Part shown: positions 31,543 through 41,209 of the stretch, in pieces
Layout of the letters: each line of letters begins with the position of its first letter
Position numbering within the stretch: the stretch's first letter is position 1
Source: an uncultured Clostridia bacterium
GTDB taxonomy: Bacteria; Bacillota; Clostridia; Christensenellales; Borkfalkiaceae
Direction: 5' to 3'
NCBI GenBank assembly: GCA_947630705.1
Contig: CANRIK010000002.1
Span: forward strand, 1-64,000
DNA: 64,000 nucleotides
The notes under the pieces: model-generated
Databases searched by the model: none
Told to the model about the DNA's origin: nothing
The model's input: only the letters and a program-made list of their open reading frames with translations
Made by a program: the position numbers and the translations under genes

Positions 31543-33273
31543 ATGTGGTGTAAAAATTGCAAAAAAATTGTATACGGCAACATATGTGATACTTGCGGTC
31601 AGCAAGCTGTTGAAGAGTCCCCTGTTGAATTATTCTGGTGCTCTAATTGTCGTATCCCTATAATTACAAATAGCGACACACTGCTTAGAGAAAACTGTCC
31701 TATTTGCAGCGGGAAAATAAAATATCTCGCTAAGGATTTGCGCCCTGTGTTTCCGGAAGAAAGACTTCTTTTAGAGGTGTTGGAAAATAAGCCTTTAGGA
31801 TTTATTGATGAGTCTATTTGGGCAGCAGGGAGCAGGTATTATGTTGATGGTAAGCCTATAAATTTGAGTATTGATAAGATTAAAAAGTTAGATATTGATG
31901 ATCTTATTGAAACCTTGAACAAATATAAATACAAAAACTCATATGAGTTTTTTAATGTTAATATAAAACTCTTTATTGAAGCAAACAAGGAACGTCTTCA
32001 ATTCATTAAAGACGAAGCTTTTAGCTTTGTAAAAGAGCAAGTACAAAAATTTTTTGACCACGAGATAGTAATTTCGTTTTCGGGAGGGAAAGATTCAACG
32101 GTTGTAGCCGATATTGTAACTCGGGCATTATCAAATCCGTCGCTTGTTCATATTTTTGGCGACACTACGTTGGAGTTCCCTACGACATATGAATATATAA
32201 CGAGATTCCGCCAGAATAATCCTAAAACTATACTTAAAATTGCCAAAAATAGGGAACAGGATTTTTATTCTGTCTGCGAAGAAATTGGGCCTCCAGCCAG
32301 AATGCTGCGTTGGTGCTGCACTATGTTTAAAACAGGTCCCATAACGCGCATTCTAAATTCTCTTTTCCGTGATAAAAAGGTATTGACTTTCTATGGAATA
32401 AGGAAAGGAGAATCGGTATCAAGAAGTAAATATGATCGCGTAGCAAATGGTGCTAATGTCAAAATACAGAAACAAACCGTAGCTGCCCCAATATTTAATT
32501 GGGGAGATATAGATGTGTGGCTATATCTGCTTGGTGAAGAAGTTGATTTTAACGATGCTTATAGATTAGGTTATGACAGAGTAGGTTGTTGGTGCTGTCC
32601 CAACAACACTATTCGCGCGCAACTTTTATCAAAAGTATATATGCCGGAAAAGTCTAAAAAATGGCGCGACTACTTGATTGAGTTTGCAAAATCTATAGGC
32701 AAACAAGATGCGGAAGCTTATGTTGACGACGGGAATTGGAAGGCAAGGCAAGGCGGAAATGGTTTGGCTGCGGCAGAGGACGTAAAGATTAAATTTACTA
32801 ATTGCACAGCAGAGGAACACGCTAAAATATATAAGATAAATAGACCACTCTCTGACGAATTCTTGAATTTGTTTATTCCATTTGGTAAAGTTAGCAAAGA
32901 ATTAGGCAGGAAGCTATTAAACGAAACGCTCGTATTAGATTTATCGACTAATGTCCCCATACTTTCTATACAACCCATGAAAAGCGACTCGTATGATTTT
33001 GCAGTAAAGATAAAAACGCTCAATGTTGCTGACCATGAAGCGCTACAAAGAATGGCATCTTATCAGGTACGAAAATTCAATGCTTGTCGCAAGTGTTTGA
33101 AATGTGAATCAGTTTGTCCATTCGGTGCGATTAGTGTTACAGCATTAGAATATAAAATTGATCCAAATAAATGCAAACGTTGTAAAAAATGTGTCACTAA
33201 CAAATATCTTTCAGGTGGATGCCTTATGGACAGATTCTTAAAGTCAAAGGACGGAGAAACATATGAAAATTAG
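31543..33273 (+). CDS. PAPS-reductase-family protein, DndC-like, with zinc ribbon and ferredoxin domains
   Basis: 576 residues. N-terminal zinc-ribbon pair: C-K-N-C ... C-D-T-C (3-18) and C-S-N-C ... C-P-I-C (33-55). PP-loop ATPase/PAPS-reductase domain (about 160-400) with S-F-S-G-G-K-D-S-T, R-W-C-C-T-M-F-K and a later G-C-W-C-C-P-N-N. C-terminal ferredoxin-like domain (about 515-565): C-x-x-C-x-x-C-x-x-x-C-P and C-x-x-C-x-x-C. DndC activates the DNA backbone by adenylation before sulfur insertion; the same chemistry is proposed here. Canonical DndC lacks the N-terminal ribbons and the full C-terminal ferredoxin, so this is a variant. First gene of a plus-strand operon; overlaps the next by 11 bp. 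Confidence 0.8.
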   Translation: MWCKNCKKIVYGNICDTCGQQAVEESPVELFWCSNCRIPIITNSDTLLRENCPICSGKIKYLAKDLRPVFPEERLLLEVLENKPLGFIDESIWAAGSRYYVDGKPINLSIDKIKKLDIDDLIETLNKYKYKNSYEFFNVNIKLFIEANKERLQFIKDEAFSFVKEQVQKFFDHEIVISFSGGKDSTVVADIVTRALSNPSLVHIFGDTTLEFPTTYEYITRFRQNNPKTILKIAKNREQDFYSVCEEIGPPARMLRWCCTMFKTGPITRILNSLFRDKKVLTFYGIRKGESVSRSKYDRVANGANVKIQKQTVAAPIFNWGDIDVWLYLLGEEVDFNDAYRLGYDRVGCWCCPNNTIRAQLLSKVYMPEKSKKWRDYLIEFAKSIGKQDAEAYVDDGNWKARQGGNGLAAAEDVKIKFTNCTAEEHAKIYKINRPLSDEFLNLFIPFGKVSKELGRKLLNETLVLDLSTNVPILSIQPMKSDSYDFAVKIKTLNVADHEALQRMASYQVRKFNACRKCLKCESVCPFGAISVTALEYKIDPNKCKRCKKCVTNKYLSGGCLMDRFLKSKDGETYEN

Positions 33274-34126
33274 AGCGCATGAAACTTTTAATCTTAGAAA
33301 AGGATGGCTTCGCAAAGGCATAAAAAATATATTAAACGACCCTACTCTATTTACAAATAAAAATATTAACCCTTGCAATCAACTCGGAATAGGGACGAAT
33401 ATGGTTAAATCTCTCCGCTATTGGCTGATTGCTACGGGCATAACCGAAGAAACTATCGATAATAACAAGCATATCCAAAAGCTTACAGAATTAGGCATTC
33501 TAATAAATAACTACGATAAATATTTTGAGGAAGATGGAACGCAATGGCTAATCCAGTATAAGCTGGCTACTAATAAGGAAAACGCAACTGCGTGGTATTG
33601 GTTTTTTAATGAATTTGATGTTCAAGAATTTGATAAAGAATTGTTTGTTAAAGAACTTGAAGAATATCTTGAAACGGAAGGATTTAGTAGCTCCACAAAA
33701 ATGCTTTCAGATGAGTATGCATGCTTATTAAACACATATTATTCTAAAGAAAAAGAAGAAGATCCGGAAGAAACAAACAGTTGCCCGTTGACTTCATTAA
33801 AACTGATAAAGAAATCTGAAGGTGGTGCTTACAGAAAAAATGTCCCCGATAGAGATAGTATCCCTCCGCTTATAGTTTTAGCAATTATTGTTGCTGAAAA
33901 CAGTGGCAACGAAATAAACATATCGGAGCTGATAGACAAGCCAAATTCTATTACTAAGGTGTTTAATTTGGATAGAAGCACATTATTTTATTTGCTTGAA
34001 ACTCTTGTCAAGATGGATATGATAACTATGCCTAGAACCGCAGGATTAGATGTAGTAAAATTTAATTGTGACTATACTTTTGATGGATTAGTCGAAAAAT
34101 ATTATGAATCTTTGAATGGTAAATAA
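33263..34126 (+). CDS. DUF4007 family protein
   Basis: 287 residues: K-I-R-A-H-E-T-F-N-L-R-K-G-W-L-R-K-G (start), L-G-I-G-T-N-M-V-K-S-L-R-Y-W (near 43-57) and, near the C-terminus, P-P-L-I-V-L-A-I-I-V then a winged-helix-like R-S-T-L-F-Y-L-L-E-T-L. These are the signatures of DUF4007, a family repeatedly found beside PAPS-reductase-like genes in DNA-modification/defence loci. Probably a DNA-binding or adaptor subunit. ATG follows GGACGGAGAA; overlaps both neighbours. Confidence 0.75.
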   Translation: MKIRAHETFNLRKGWLRKGIKNILNDPTLFTNKNINPCNQLGIGTNMVKSLRYWLIATGITEETIDNNKHIQKLTELGILINNYDKYFEEDGTQWLIQYKLATNKENATAWYWFFNEFDVQEFDKELFVKELEEYLETEGFSSSTKMLSDEYACLLNTYYSKEKEEDPEETNSCPLTSLKLIKKSEGGAYRKNVPDRDSIPPLIVLAIIVAENSGNEINISELIDKPNSITKVFNLDRSTLFYLLETLVKMDMITMPRTAGLDVVKFNCDYTFDGLVEKYYESLNGK

Positions 34127-37100
34127 AATGGGTACACTTAGTAAAATAGTTCAGCCTGTAGGCGGATTTCAATATTCGGTAAATATCTACTATGATATTA
34201 ACGATGATAATAAAATCAAAAGCTATGTCCCTTCAAGTAGTTCTCTTCAAATAATTGAAGATGTTTTACTGAGCACTGAAAATAGTTCAGCAGATAGGGC
34301 TAGAATACTAACGGGAGCTTATGGTAAAGGCAAATCGCATTTAATTTTGACTATTGCCGCTTTACTTTCGGGAAGAGATAGCACCTTGTTTTCAAATATA
34401 TTGGACAAGGCTAAACAAACAAATGACGTATTGTATCGAAACCTTTTAAGATATCTTGAAAGCAAAAAAAAGCTACTACCCATTATTATTAATGCGGACA
34501 GCTTAGATATAAAAGCTGTTTTATTACATAGTTTAAACGAATCTCTTAGACGTGCCAATCTTGCGAAGTTTATGCCTACCACATTTTTTGATGCCGCTGT
34601 TGAGAAAATTCAATCATGGGAACAAGATTTCCCTAATACATACAATCAATTTGAAACAGCTATAGGGCAACCCGTTGAACAATTTATACAGGACTTAAAG
34701 GTATTTAATCAAAAGACTTATGATAGGTTTATAAAACTCTATCCCACACTTACCTCCGGAAGTGAATTTAATCCTGTACTTGGTACAAACGTAATTAACA
34801 TTTTTGAACGTGTTGCTAAAGAATTGCATTCGGTAGGATATAATGGTATTTTTATTGTTTATGACGAGTTTGGCAAATACCTAGAAAGCATATCCGGCAG
34901 AGCGGCTGCTCAAGACACTCAATTCCTACAAAATTTAGTTGAAGCATGTGCGCGGAGCAAGGAAAATCAATTACATGTACTGCTGGTTTCACATAAAAAC
35001 ATAGAGAACTATTTAGGAGGAATTTCCAAGAAAAATATAAGTAGTTGGAGAGCAATTTCGGGTAGATTTAAGCCTCTCAGCTTAAATAATAGCGATAAAG
35101 AAATTTATGATATGGTCGCTACCATCCTAAATAAAAATCCTTCTGAATATGAAAGGTTTATTGAAAGAAATCAGAGCGAATTTGCAAGATTACGCAAAAC
35201 AGTTGATAAATATCGTGCATTTGATAAGATAAGAGGCTCAATTGCTGATGATTTGGCGCAGTCTTGCTATCCCCTGCACCCCTACTCTTTGTTGTTATTA
35301 CCCAAAATTTCAGAACTTATTGCGCAAAATGAGCGTACTATTTTTACTTTTCTTTCTTCAAATGAAAGAAATACCGTTCCTTATTTTTTACGTAAAGACG
35401 ACAGCAGATTCCCTCTTATTGAGCCCGACTATATTTATGATTATTTTGAAAAATTAATAAAAAGCGAACCTTATGGAAGCAATATTAAAAAGCAATGGCA
35501 GATAGCTGACACAGCACTTGCAAAGATAAAAGAATGGGATAATGAACTTGCAGAAAAAATAATAAAAACGATAGCACTTATCTACTGCGTAAACGAGTTT
35601 GAGGTGATTCCGCCCAGTTGGGATATAATAGATGATATCTATAGTGTAAATTATAGACCGACAGAAATAAATGCCGCTAAGGAATTATTGAAAACTAATA
35701 ATATTTTAATAGAACTATTGTATAAACCCCATGTCAGGCTTACTGAAGGCAGTGGGCATAACGTGGTTGACCTTATCAAACAAGAATCATATAAAATCAA
35801 AAGCAAAATAGATTGTAAAAATGTACTTGCAGATATTTCGAGTACAAAGTATTTCTATCCCGTTGAATACAATGATGAAAACGAAATTATAAGGTATTTT
35901 GAGCTTAAATTTATTACTTATAATGAGTTGTTATCTTTAGATGCCAACATTGCAGACATTGACTCATCTGCCGACGGAATTGTTTTTGCAGTGTACTTGA
36001 GGGAATCGGAAGATAAAGATATGGTAGTTGATAAAATAACCCAAATAACAAATCCACGGATTATCTTTATTCTTCCGAATAAAAAGTTAGACCTTGATGA
36101 ACGTTTAATAGAATATGCGGCAATTCAAGATTTAATTGGTATTTACAGCGGTAAAGAAGTTGCTCTTGTTGACGAATTGGTTTATATCGAAGAAGATAGA
36201 TATAAACTTCTTGCTAACTTTATTGATTCTTATTATTTGCAACCCGAATGTGGGCTCTCTGAGTATTATAATGAAGGTAAGCCTATTTCAATAAACAGAA
36301 AGTCCCAATTTTCCAAATTGCTTTCTAACATAATGGATAGGACATATTATCAAACGCCGATAATCATTAACGATCTAATTAATAAGAATAATATTAGCCC
36401 TACTATTAGGAATGCAAGGCAGAAGATAATATCCGGATTGCTACTTGGCAATTATAAAAAAAATTTGGGCATCATCGGATACGGACCTGAAATAAATATT
36501 CTTAATGCAGTTCTCGTAGCACCGAAGTTATTTATCAATGAAGATGATGCGAAGTTGTCTATTGTTGGAGTTGATGAAAAGGTAGTAAATGTGCTAATTA
36601 CAATAAAAGACTTCATTATTAGCACAACTGACAGAAAAAAGTCCCTTGGTATTTTATATAATAAACTCACGAGTGCGGAATATGGTTATGGATTAAAAAA
36701 AGGTGTAGTCGCCATCTATTTGGCGGTTGCTATTGTGGTATGGTTTAAGGATCATATCGTTATTACTAAAAAAGATAGAGAGATACCTCTAAATGCAGCT
36801 CTTTTCAATGAAATAGACATAGCACCCGATTCCTACTATATGTTGCTTGAAAGTTGGGATGCAAGTAAAGATGCATATATTTCAAATCTCGAAAGCACTT
36901 TCTATCAATACATAAATAATGAAGATAAAATAGGCGGCTCATTTGTGTATGTAGTAAAAGCTATGCGCCGTTGGTATTTGCAACTTTCAAAGTTTGAATG
37001 TGTAACAAAATTTGCTTGCGATAATGACGGAAAAATCGAGGAACTTACAAAAACAACACTTAAATTCCGTAGCCTCTTAAATAACCCTGACATTAATGCG

Positions 37101-37739
37101 CATGAGTTACTCTTTGAAACGCTATTCAAATGTTTCAATACCCAAGACCCCACACAAGTTATTGTTGGAGTCAGACAAGCATATAAAGAGCTTGACGGAA
37201 ATCTTTTAAATTATAAGCGATATATTTTAAGTATAATAGCAAAACTGTTTAGGGCTACGGACGGGACAAGCATAACTTCATCAATGGCAAATTATTACGA
37301 TGATTTAAACCAAGCTACAAAAGAGCACTCATTCAGCGGGAAATATAGCGCGTTTTTAAATATTGCAAAGAATCCCAACAACGACGAACTTAAGCTTGTA
37401 GAAGATATAGCGCGTGCGATTTGCAATTTGCGTATAGGCGATTTTACCGACGAAATAATGTCGGGATTTATTGAAGATTTAAATTTAATAAAGCAAGAAA
37501 TTGATGAATATAACGAAAATGCAAAAAATGGTGCTATTTCTTCTGAAGGATATAAAATAAGTTATGTTGATGGCGACGGCAATGAAGTAGTTAAACAATT
37601 TGATACCGCAGATGTCACCAAACCCCAGAGCCAATACTTTTATAATGACATATTGAGTATTTTTGAAGAATTTGGCGATTCTCTGACAATAGATGAAAAG
37701 AGGCAGGTATTATTTAACCTGCTTAAGGATTTGATATAA
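34116..37739 (+). CDS. Large P-loop ATPase of the Dnd-like operon
   Basis: 1,207 residues. Walker A is G-A-Y-G-K-G-K-S-H (about residue 68), which resembles the G-x-Y-G-x-G-K-T/S-H motif of BrxC/DUF499-type defence ATPases; Walker B-like I-F-I-V-Y-D-E-F-G-K near 248. The remainder is helical with no domain I can name. In the operon it may load or power the modification or restriction machinery. Translation can start at 34116 or at ATG 34128; neither has a good ribosome site, so coupling to the upstream gene (10-bp overlap) is likely. Ends TAATG with the next gene. Confidence 0.7.
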   Translation: MVNKMGTLSKIVQPVGGFQYSVNIYYDINDDNKIKSYVPSSSSLQIIEDVLLSTENSSADRARILTGAYGKGKSHLILTIAALLSGRDSTLFSNILDKAKQTNDVLYRNLLRYLESKKKLLPIIINADSLDIKAVLLHSLNESLRRANLAKFMPTTFFDAAVEKIQSWEQDFPNTYNQFETAIGQPVEQFIQDLKVFNQKTYDRFIKLYPTLTSGSEFNPVLGTNVINIFERVAKELHSVGYNGIFIVYDEFGKYLESISGRAAAQDTQFLQNLVEACARSKENQLHVLLVSHKNIENYLGGISKKNISSWRAISGRFKPLSLNNSDKEIYDMVATILNKNPSEYERFIERNQSEFARLRKTVDKYRAFDKIRGSIADDLAQSCYPLHPYSLLLLPKISELIAQNERTIFTFLSSNERNTVPYFLRKDDSRFPLIEPDYIYDYFEKLIKSEPYGSNIKKQWQIADTALAKIKEWDNELAEKIIKTIALIYCVNEFEVIPPSWDIIDDIYSVNYRPTEINAAKELLKTNNILIELLYKPHVRLTEGSGHNVVDLIKQESYKIKSKIDCKNVLADISSTKYFYPVEYNDENEIIRYFELKFITYNELLSLDANIADIDSSADGIVFAVYLRESEDKDMVVDKITQITNPRIIFILPNKKLDLDERLIEYAAIQDLIGIYSGKEVALVDELVYIEEDRYKLLANFIDSYYLQPECGLSEYYNEGKPISINRKSQFSKLLSNIMDRTYYQTPIIINDLINKNNISPTIRNARQKIISGLLLGNYKKNLGIIGYGPEINILNAVLVAPKLFINEDDAKLSIVGVDEKVVNVLITIKDFIISTTDRKKSLGILYNKLTSAEYGYGLKKGVVAIYLAVAIVVWFKDHIVITKKDREIPLNAALFNEIDIAPDSYYMLLESWDASKDAYISNLESTFYQYINNEDKIGGSFVYVVKAMRRWYLQLSKFECVTKFACDNDGKIEELTKTTLKFRSLLNNPDINAHELLFETLFKCFNTQDPTQVIVGVRQAYKELDGNLLNYKRYILSIIAKLFRATDGTSITSSMANYYDDLNQATKEHSFSGKYSAFLNIAKNPNNDELKLVEDIARAICNLRIGDFTDEIMSGFIEDLNLIKQEIDEYNENAKNGAISSEGYKISYVDGDGNEVVKQFDTADVTKPQSQYFYNDILSIFEEFGDSLTIDEKRQVLFNLLKDLI

Positions 37740-38887
37740 TGTTACAGCTTGGATATTTTGACAATGCGGCAACCACATTAAAAAAAGTGCCGGGGTTATA
37801 TGAATATATCGCTCAGTACATGAATGATTATGGACTGAATTCAGGCAGAGGTGAATACGGCGCAGTTCGTTCAACAGGTAAAATGGTTAATGATACTCGC
37901 CATTTACTATTAAATCTGGTACATGCCGATACAAAAAAAGAGGTGGTTTTTTGCCCCTCTGCAACGATAGCAATCAATACCATTATTCGTGGTATAGATA
38001 TTTCGGCAGGTGATAATGTATATATCTCTCACTTTGAACATAATGCGGTTGTCCGTGTATTGCACAATATCCAAAAAGAAGTCAAATTTAATCTCGAATA
38101 TCTTACTTTAGACTCATCTTCCTTAGAATATAATGAGCGCGCCATAAAAGCACAGTTTGCGGCTAAAAAGCCTAAAGCGATAATCGTCTCTCAAGTGAGC
38201 AATGTTTGTGGATTAGTACAGCCCATAGAGATGCTTTTTAAAATAGCTAAAGAGTATAAGGCAATAACTATTGCAGATGCCGCACAAGCTTGTGGCGTTA
38301 TAGATACTTCTCTTGAGAATATCGATTATTATGTGTTTGCCGGGCATAAAACTCTTTATGCCCCTTTTGGAGCAGCAGGCTTTATTTGTAACAAAACTTC
38401 AACTTTAAAGGCTTTTATTTATGGCGGAACGGGCATAGATTCGGCTAATATAGAAATGCCTAATACAATTCCCGAAAGGTTTGAAGCCGGTAGTTTGAAT
38501 ACAATGGCTATTGCCGGACTAAATTATTCTTTAAAATGGATTCTTGAAAAAGGCATTCAATGTATAAGGGGAAAAGAAATTGAAAATTATAATCGGCTTA
38601 AAGAAATATTATCAACATATGATTTTATTTCTTTAGTAGGAATATGCGAAAGCACATCCGCCATTATATCTTGTAAGTTTAAAGGATATGCCCCCGACGA
38701 AATCGGCGGAGTATTAGACAGGTTGGGCATATCGGTCAGGACAGGTCTACACTGTGCCCCTATTGCCCATAAATTTTTAAATACATTTCCTGAGGGAACG
38801 GTAAGATTCAGTATCAGTTATTTTACCGAACTAAATGATTTTGACAGACTAAAAGAAACATTGGATACTATTGAGGAACAAATGTAG
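37739..38887 (+). CDS. Cysteine desulfurase (class V aminotransferase), DndA-like
   Basis: 382 residues. Y-F-D-N-A-A-T-T at the N-terminus, I-A-D-A-A-Q-A-C-G (PLP-binding Asp near 180), A-G-H-K-T-L-Y (PLP Lys near 204), and R-T-G-L-H-C-A-P (catalytic Cys near 337) are all present. It mobilises sulfur from cysteine, presumably for the PAPS-reductase-like enzyme of the same operon, as DndA does in DNA phosphorothioation. It could also be a generic SufS-type enzyme captured by the island; operon position (1-bp overlap upstream, 8 bp before the helicase) favours the Dnd-like role. Confidence 0.85.
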   Translation: MLQLGYFDNAATTLKKVPGLYEYIAQYMNDYGLNSGRGEYGAVRSTGKMVNDTRHLLLNLVHADTKKEVVFCPSATIAINTIIRGIDISAGDNVYISHFEHNAVVRVLHNIQKEVKFNLEYLTLDSSSLEYNERAIKAQFAAKKPKAIIVSQVSNVCGLVQPIEMLFKIAKEYKAITIADAAQACGVIDTSLENIDYYVFAGHKTLYAPFGAAGFICNKTSTLKAFIYGGTGIDSANIEMPNTIPERFEAGSLNTMAIAGLNYSLKWILEKGIQCIRGKEIENYNRLKEILSTYDFISLVGICESTSAIISCKFKGYAPDEIGGVLDRLGISVRTGLHCAPIAHKFLNTFPEGTVRFSISYFTELNDFDRLKETLDTIEEQM

Positions 38888-38895
38888 GTGATGAA

Positions 38896-41046
38896 ATGGC
38901 ATTATCTGAACTTGACATAAAAAAGGAATATCGAAATCTTCAATGTGACGTAGTCAAAGATTTTTACATCCCTGTCCTTAAAAAGGCAATCGTATATAAA
39001 AGAGCTGTTGGCTTTTTTTGCTCCTCTGCTTTATACGAAATTGCCACAGGACTTGAACAATTAGTTTTTAATAACGGCCATATATCACTAATTGTTTCCC
39101 CCAAACTTAACGAGGAAGACATTGCCGCCATTCAACTTGGTTATAAAAGACGAGAAGAAATAGTTTCCGATGCAATCCTTCGTGAATTTGAAGCACCCTA
39201 TAATAGAAGGCAGATATTAAAATTAAATCTCTTATCTGAACTTATAGCTAAAAATATACTTGATATAAAAGTTGCATTTAAAGCAGATGGGAGCGAAGTC
39301 GGCATTTTTCACGAAAAGATAGGTTTGGTTGCTGATACTGATGGCAATAAAGTTGCATTTACCGGATCGATGAATGAAACTTATTCCGGTTTACTTTTAA
39401 ATTATGAATCCATAGATGTTTATTGTTCCTGGAAAGATGAAGATACTGAAAGGGTTGCAATAAAGGAAGCGGCCTTTGACAACCTTTGGAATAATGCGGA
39501 TGATGCATTAACGGTAATAGATTTTCCGGAAGTTGCCGTTGAGAAACTCAATACATATAGACAATTATCAATTTCTGAGATATATGAAAATGATCATCTG
39601 ACTGAAATTGAAGACAAAGAAACTCATTTCTTTGCAAAACCCGAAAATATAAATTTCTTTGATTATCAACTTGAAGCTATAGAAAATTGGCAACGACAAA
39701 ATTTTAGAGGGATTTTTGATATGGCGACAGGTACAGGTAAAACCTATACCGCTCTTGGAGCCTTGTGCCAACTCACAAAGGTATGTAACGGAAAACTCGC
39801 TGTTGTAATAATTTGTCCATATCAACACCTTGTTGAACAATGGGTTGAAGATATCAACTTGTTTGGTGTCACTCCTCTTATATGTTATTCTAAATATGAT
39901 TGGAAGAAAAAGCTTAAAAGACTAGTTGAAGCATACAATCTTGAAGTTGAAGATAATTTTTGCATTATCACAACTAACGCTACTTTTATTTTGAAAGATA
40001 TGCAAAATGAGCTTTTGAAATTAGATGGGAATGCATGCTTAGTAGTAGATGAGGCGCACAACTTCGGCTCAAGAAGACAAATTGCTTGCATGAGTGAAGT
40101 ATTTAATTATCGACTTGCGTTGTCCGCAACTTTAGAGCGGCATCATGATGAGTATGGTACACAGAAACTGTATGAATACTTCGGTGAAAAATGTATTGAA
40201 TATTCCCTTAAACGCGCCATTGAAGAAGGTAAACTTACACCGTACTACTATTATCCGATTCCCGTGTCGCTTCTGCAAGATGAATTAGACTATTATATAG
40301 AATTAACTGATAAAGTTGTTAATATATTACGCAAATCAGGACCGCTTTCAAATATTGATGATATGCCCGAGTCGGCAAAACGCATTTTAATTGAGCGCGC
40401 AAGAATTATCGCAGGCGCTCGAAACAAACTCGGAGCCTTACAAGAAGCAATGATGCCTTACAAGCAAAGTAAGCATTTATTGGTATATTGCGGTGCAACT
40501 CATGTTGATCCTTTGAGTAATGACGATACAGATGAAATCACATCTTCTGAAACAAGACAAATAGATGAGGTAACAACCATCTTAGGGAAAAAGCTTGGCA
40601 TGACGGTTACTCAATTTACCTCTAAAGAGGATAGCGGAACACGAGAAACTATTAAAAAACGATACATAGAAGAAAAGATACAAGCGCTTGTCGCAATAAA
40701 ATGTTTGGATGAAGGAATGAATATCCCCGGAATTGAAACGGCGTTTATATTGGCAAGCAGCACTAATCCAAAAGAATATATACAACGACGGGGTAGAGTT
40801 TTAAGGAAAGCACCCAATAAGCAATTTGCCAGAATTTATGACTTTATAACGCTGCCGCGTTCACTTGATGAAAACTCTCCGCCATATGCAATACAGGCAG
40901 AACTTTCATTGATAAATCGTGAGGTTGAGCGCATGAATGATTTTATGTCACTAGCAGAAAATCCCAGTGAAACTACTAAATTAATTAACAAAATAACTGA
41001 AAAATACAACTTATACTATTTAGGAGAAGATTATGGACGAATATAA
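38896..41046 (+). CDS. DEAD/DEAH helicase with N-terminal PLD-like domain
   Basis: 716 residues. N-terminal 1-200 resembles the phospholipase-D nuclease fold (A-V-G-F-F-C-S-S-A-L-Y near 35-45; G-I-F-H-E-K-I-G-L near 137 in place of H-x-K; T-G-S-M-N-E-T). Helicase core from about 253: Q motif F-F-D-Y-Q-L-E-A, motif I M-A-T-G-T-G-K-T, II V-D-E-A-H, III L-S-A-T, then motifs IV-VI (L-D-E-G-M-N-I-P-G; Y-I-Q-R-R-G-R-V-L). PLD-helicase fusions are typical restriction effectors. The HKD motif reads H-E-K with no second copy seen, so nuclease activity is uncertain. Stop overlaps the next gene by 14 bp. Confidence 0.8.
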   Translation: MALSELDIKKEYRNLQCDVVKDFYIPVLKKAIVYKRAVGFFCSSALYEIATGLEQLVFNNGHISLIVSPKLNEEDIAAIQLGYKRREEIVSDAILREFEAPYNRRQILKLNLLSELIAKNILDIKVAFKADGSEVGIFHEKIGLVADTDGNKVAFTGSMNETYSGLLLNYESIDVYCSWKDEDTERVAIKEAAFDNLWNNADDALTVIDFPEVAVEKLNTYRQLSISEIYENDHLTEIEDKETHFFAKPENINFFDYQLEAIENWQRQNFRGIFDMATGTGKTYTALGALCQLTKVCNGKLAVVIICPYQHLVEQWVEDINLFGVTPLICYSKYDWKKKLKRLVEAYNLEVEDNFCIITTNATFILKDMQNELLKLDGNACLVVDEAHNFGSRRQIACMSEVFNYRLALSATLERHHDEYGTQKLYEYFGEKCIEYSLKRAIEEGKLTPYYYYPIPVSLLQDELDYYIELTDKVVNILRKSGPLSNIDDMPESAKRILIERARIIAGARNKLGALQEAMMPYKQSKHLLVYCGATHVDPLSNDDTDEITSSETRQIDEVTTILGKKLGMTVTQFTSKEDSGTRETIKKRYIEEKIQALVAIKCLDEGMNIPGIETAFILASSTNPKEYIQRRGRVLRKAPNKQFARIYDFITLPRSLDENSPPYAIQAELSLINREVERMNDFMSLAENPSETTKLINKITEKYNLYYLGEDYGRI

Positions 41047-41209
41047 TAAGGCACTCGAAACCCTTGACGAAGTAACGCTTCGTAGGATAAGAATGAAAGT
41101 ATTTACCCTTGAGAAGCATAATCGTGCTACGCAGGAATATTCTGAATCTCAAATGGTTGATAAAATCAGGAAGATTATAGATGAATGCGTTAAGGAGATA
41201 AAAAGATGA
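41033..41209 (+). CDS. 58-residue small protein in the Dnd-like operon
   Basis: Short gene between the helicase and the DndD-like gene: ATG 41033 preceded by TAGGAGAAG, stop TGA at 41207-41209. It overlaps the helicase stop by 14 bp and the next start by 4 bp (ATGA), so it is translationally coupled on both sides. The product is acidic/basic and helical (L-E-T-L-D-E-V-T-L-R-R-I-R-M-K, then V-D-K-I-R-K-I-I-D-E). No family recognised. DndE is a small protein in canonical systems, but I see no sequence support for that identity. Confidence 0.75.
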   Translation: MDEYNKALETLDEVTLRRIRMKVFTLEKHNRATQEYSESQMVDKIRKIIDECVKEIKR

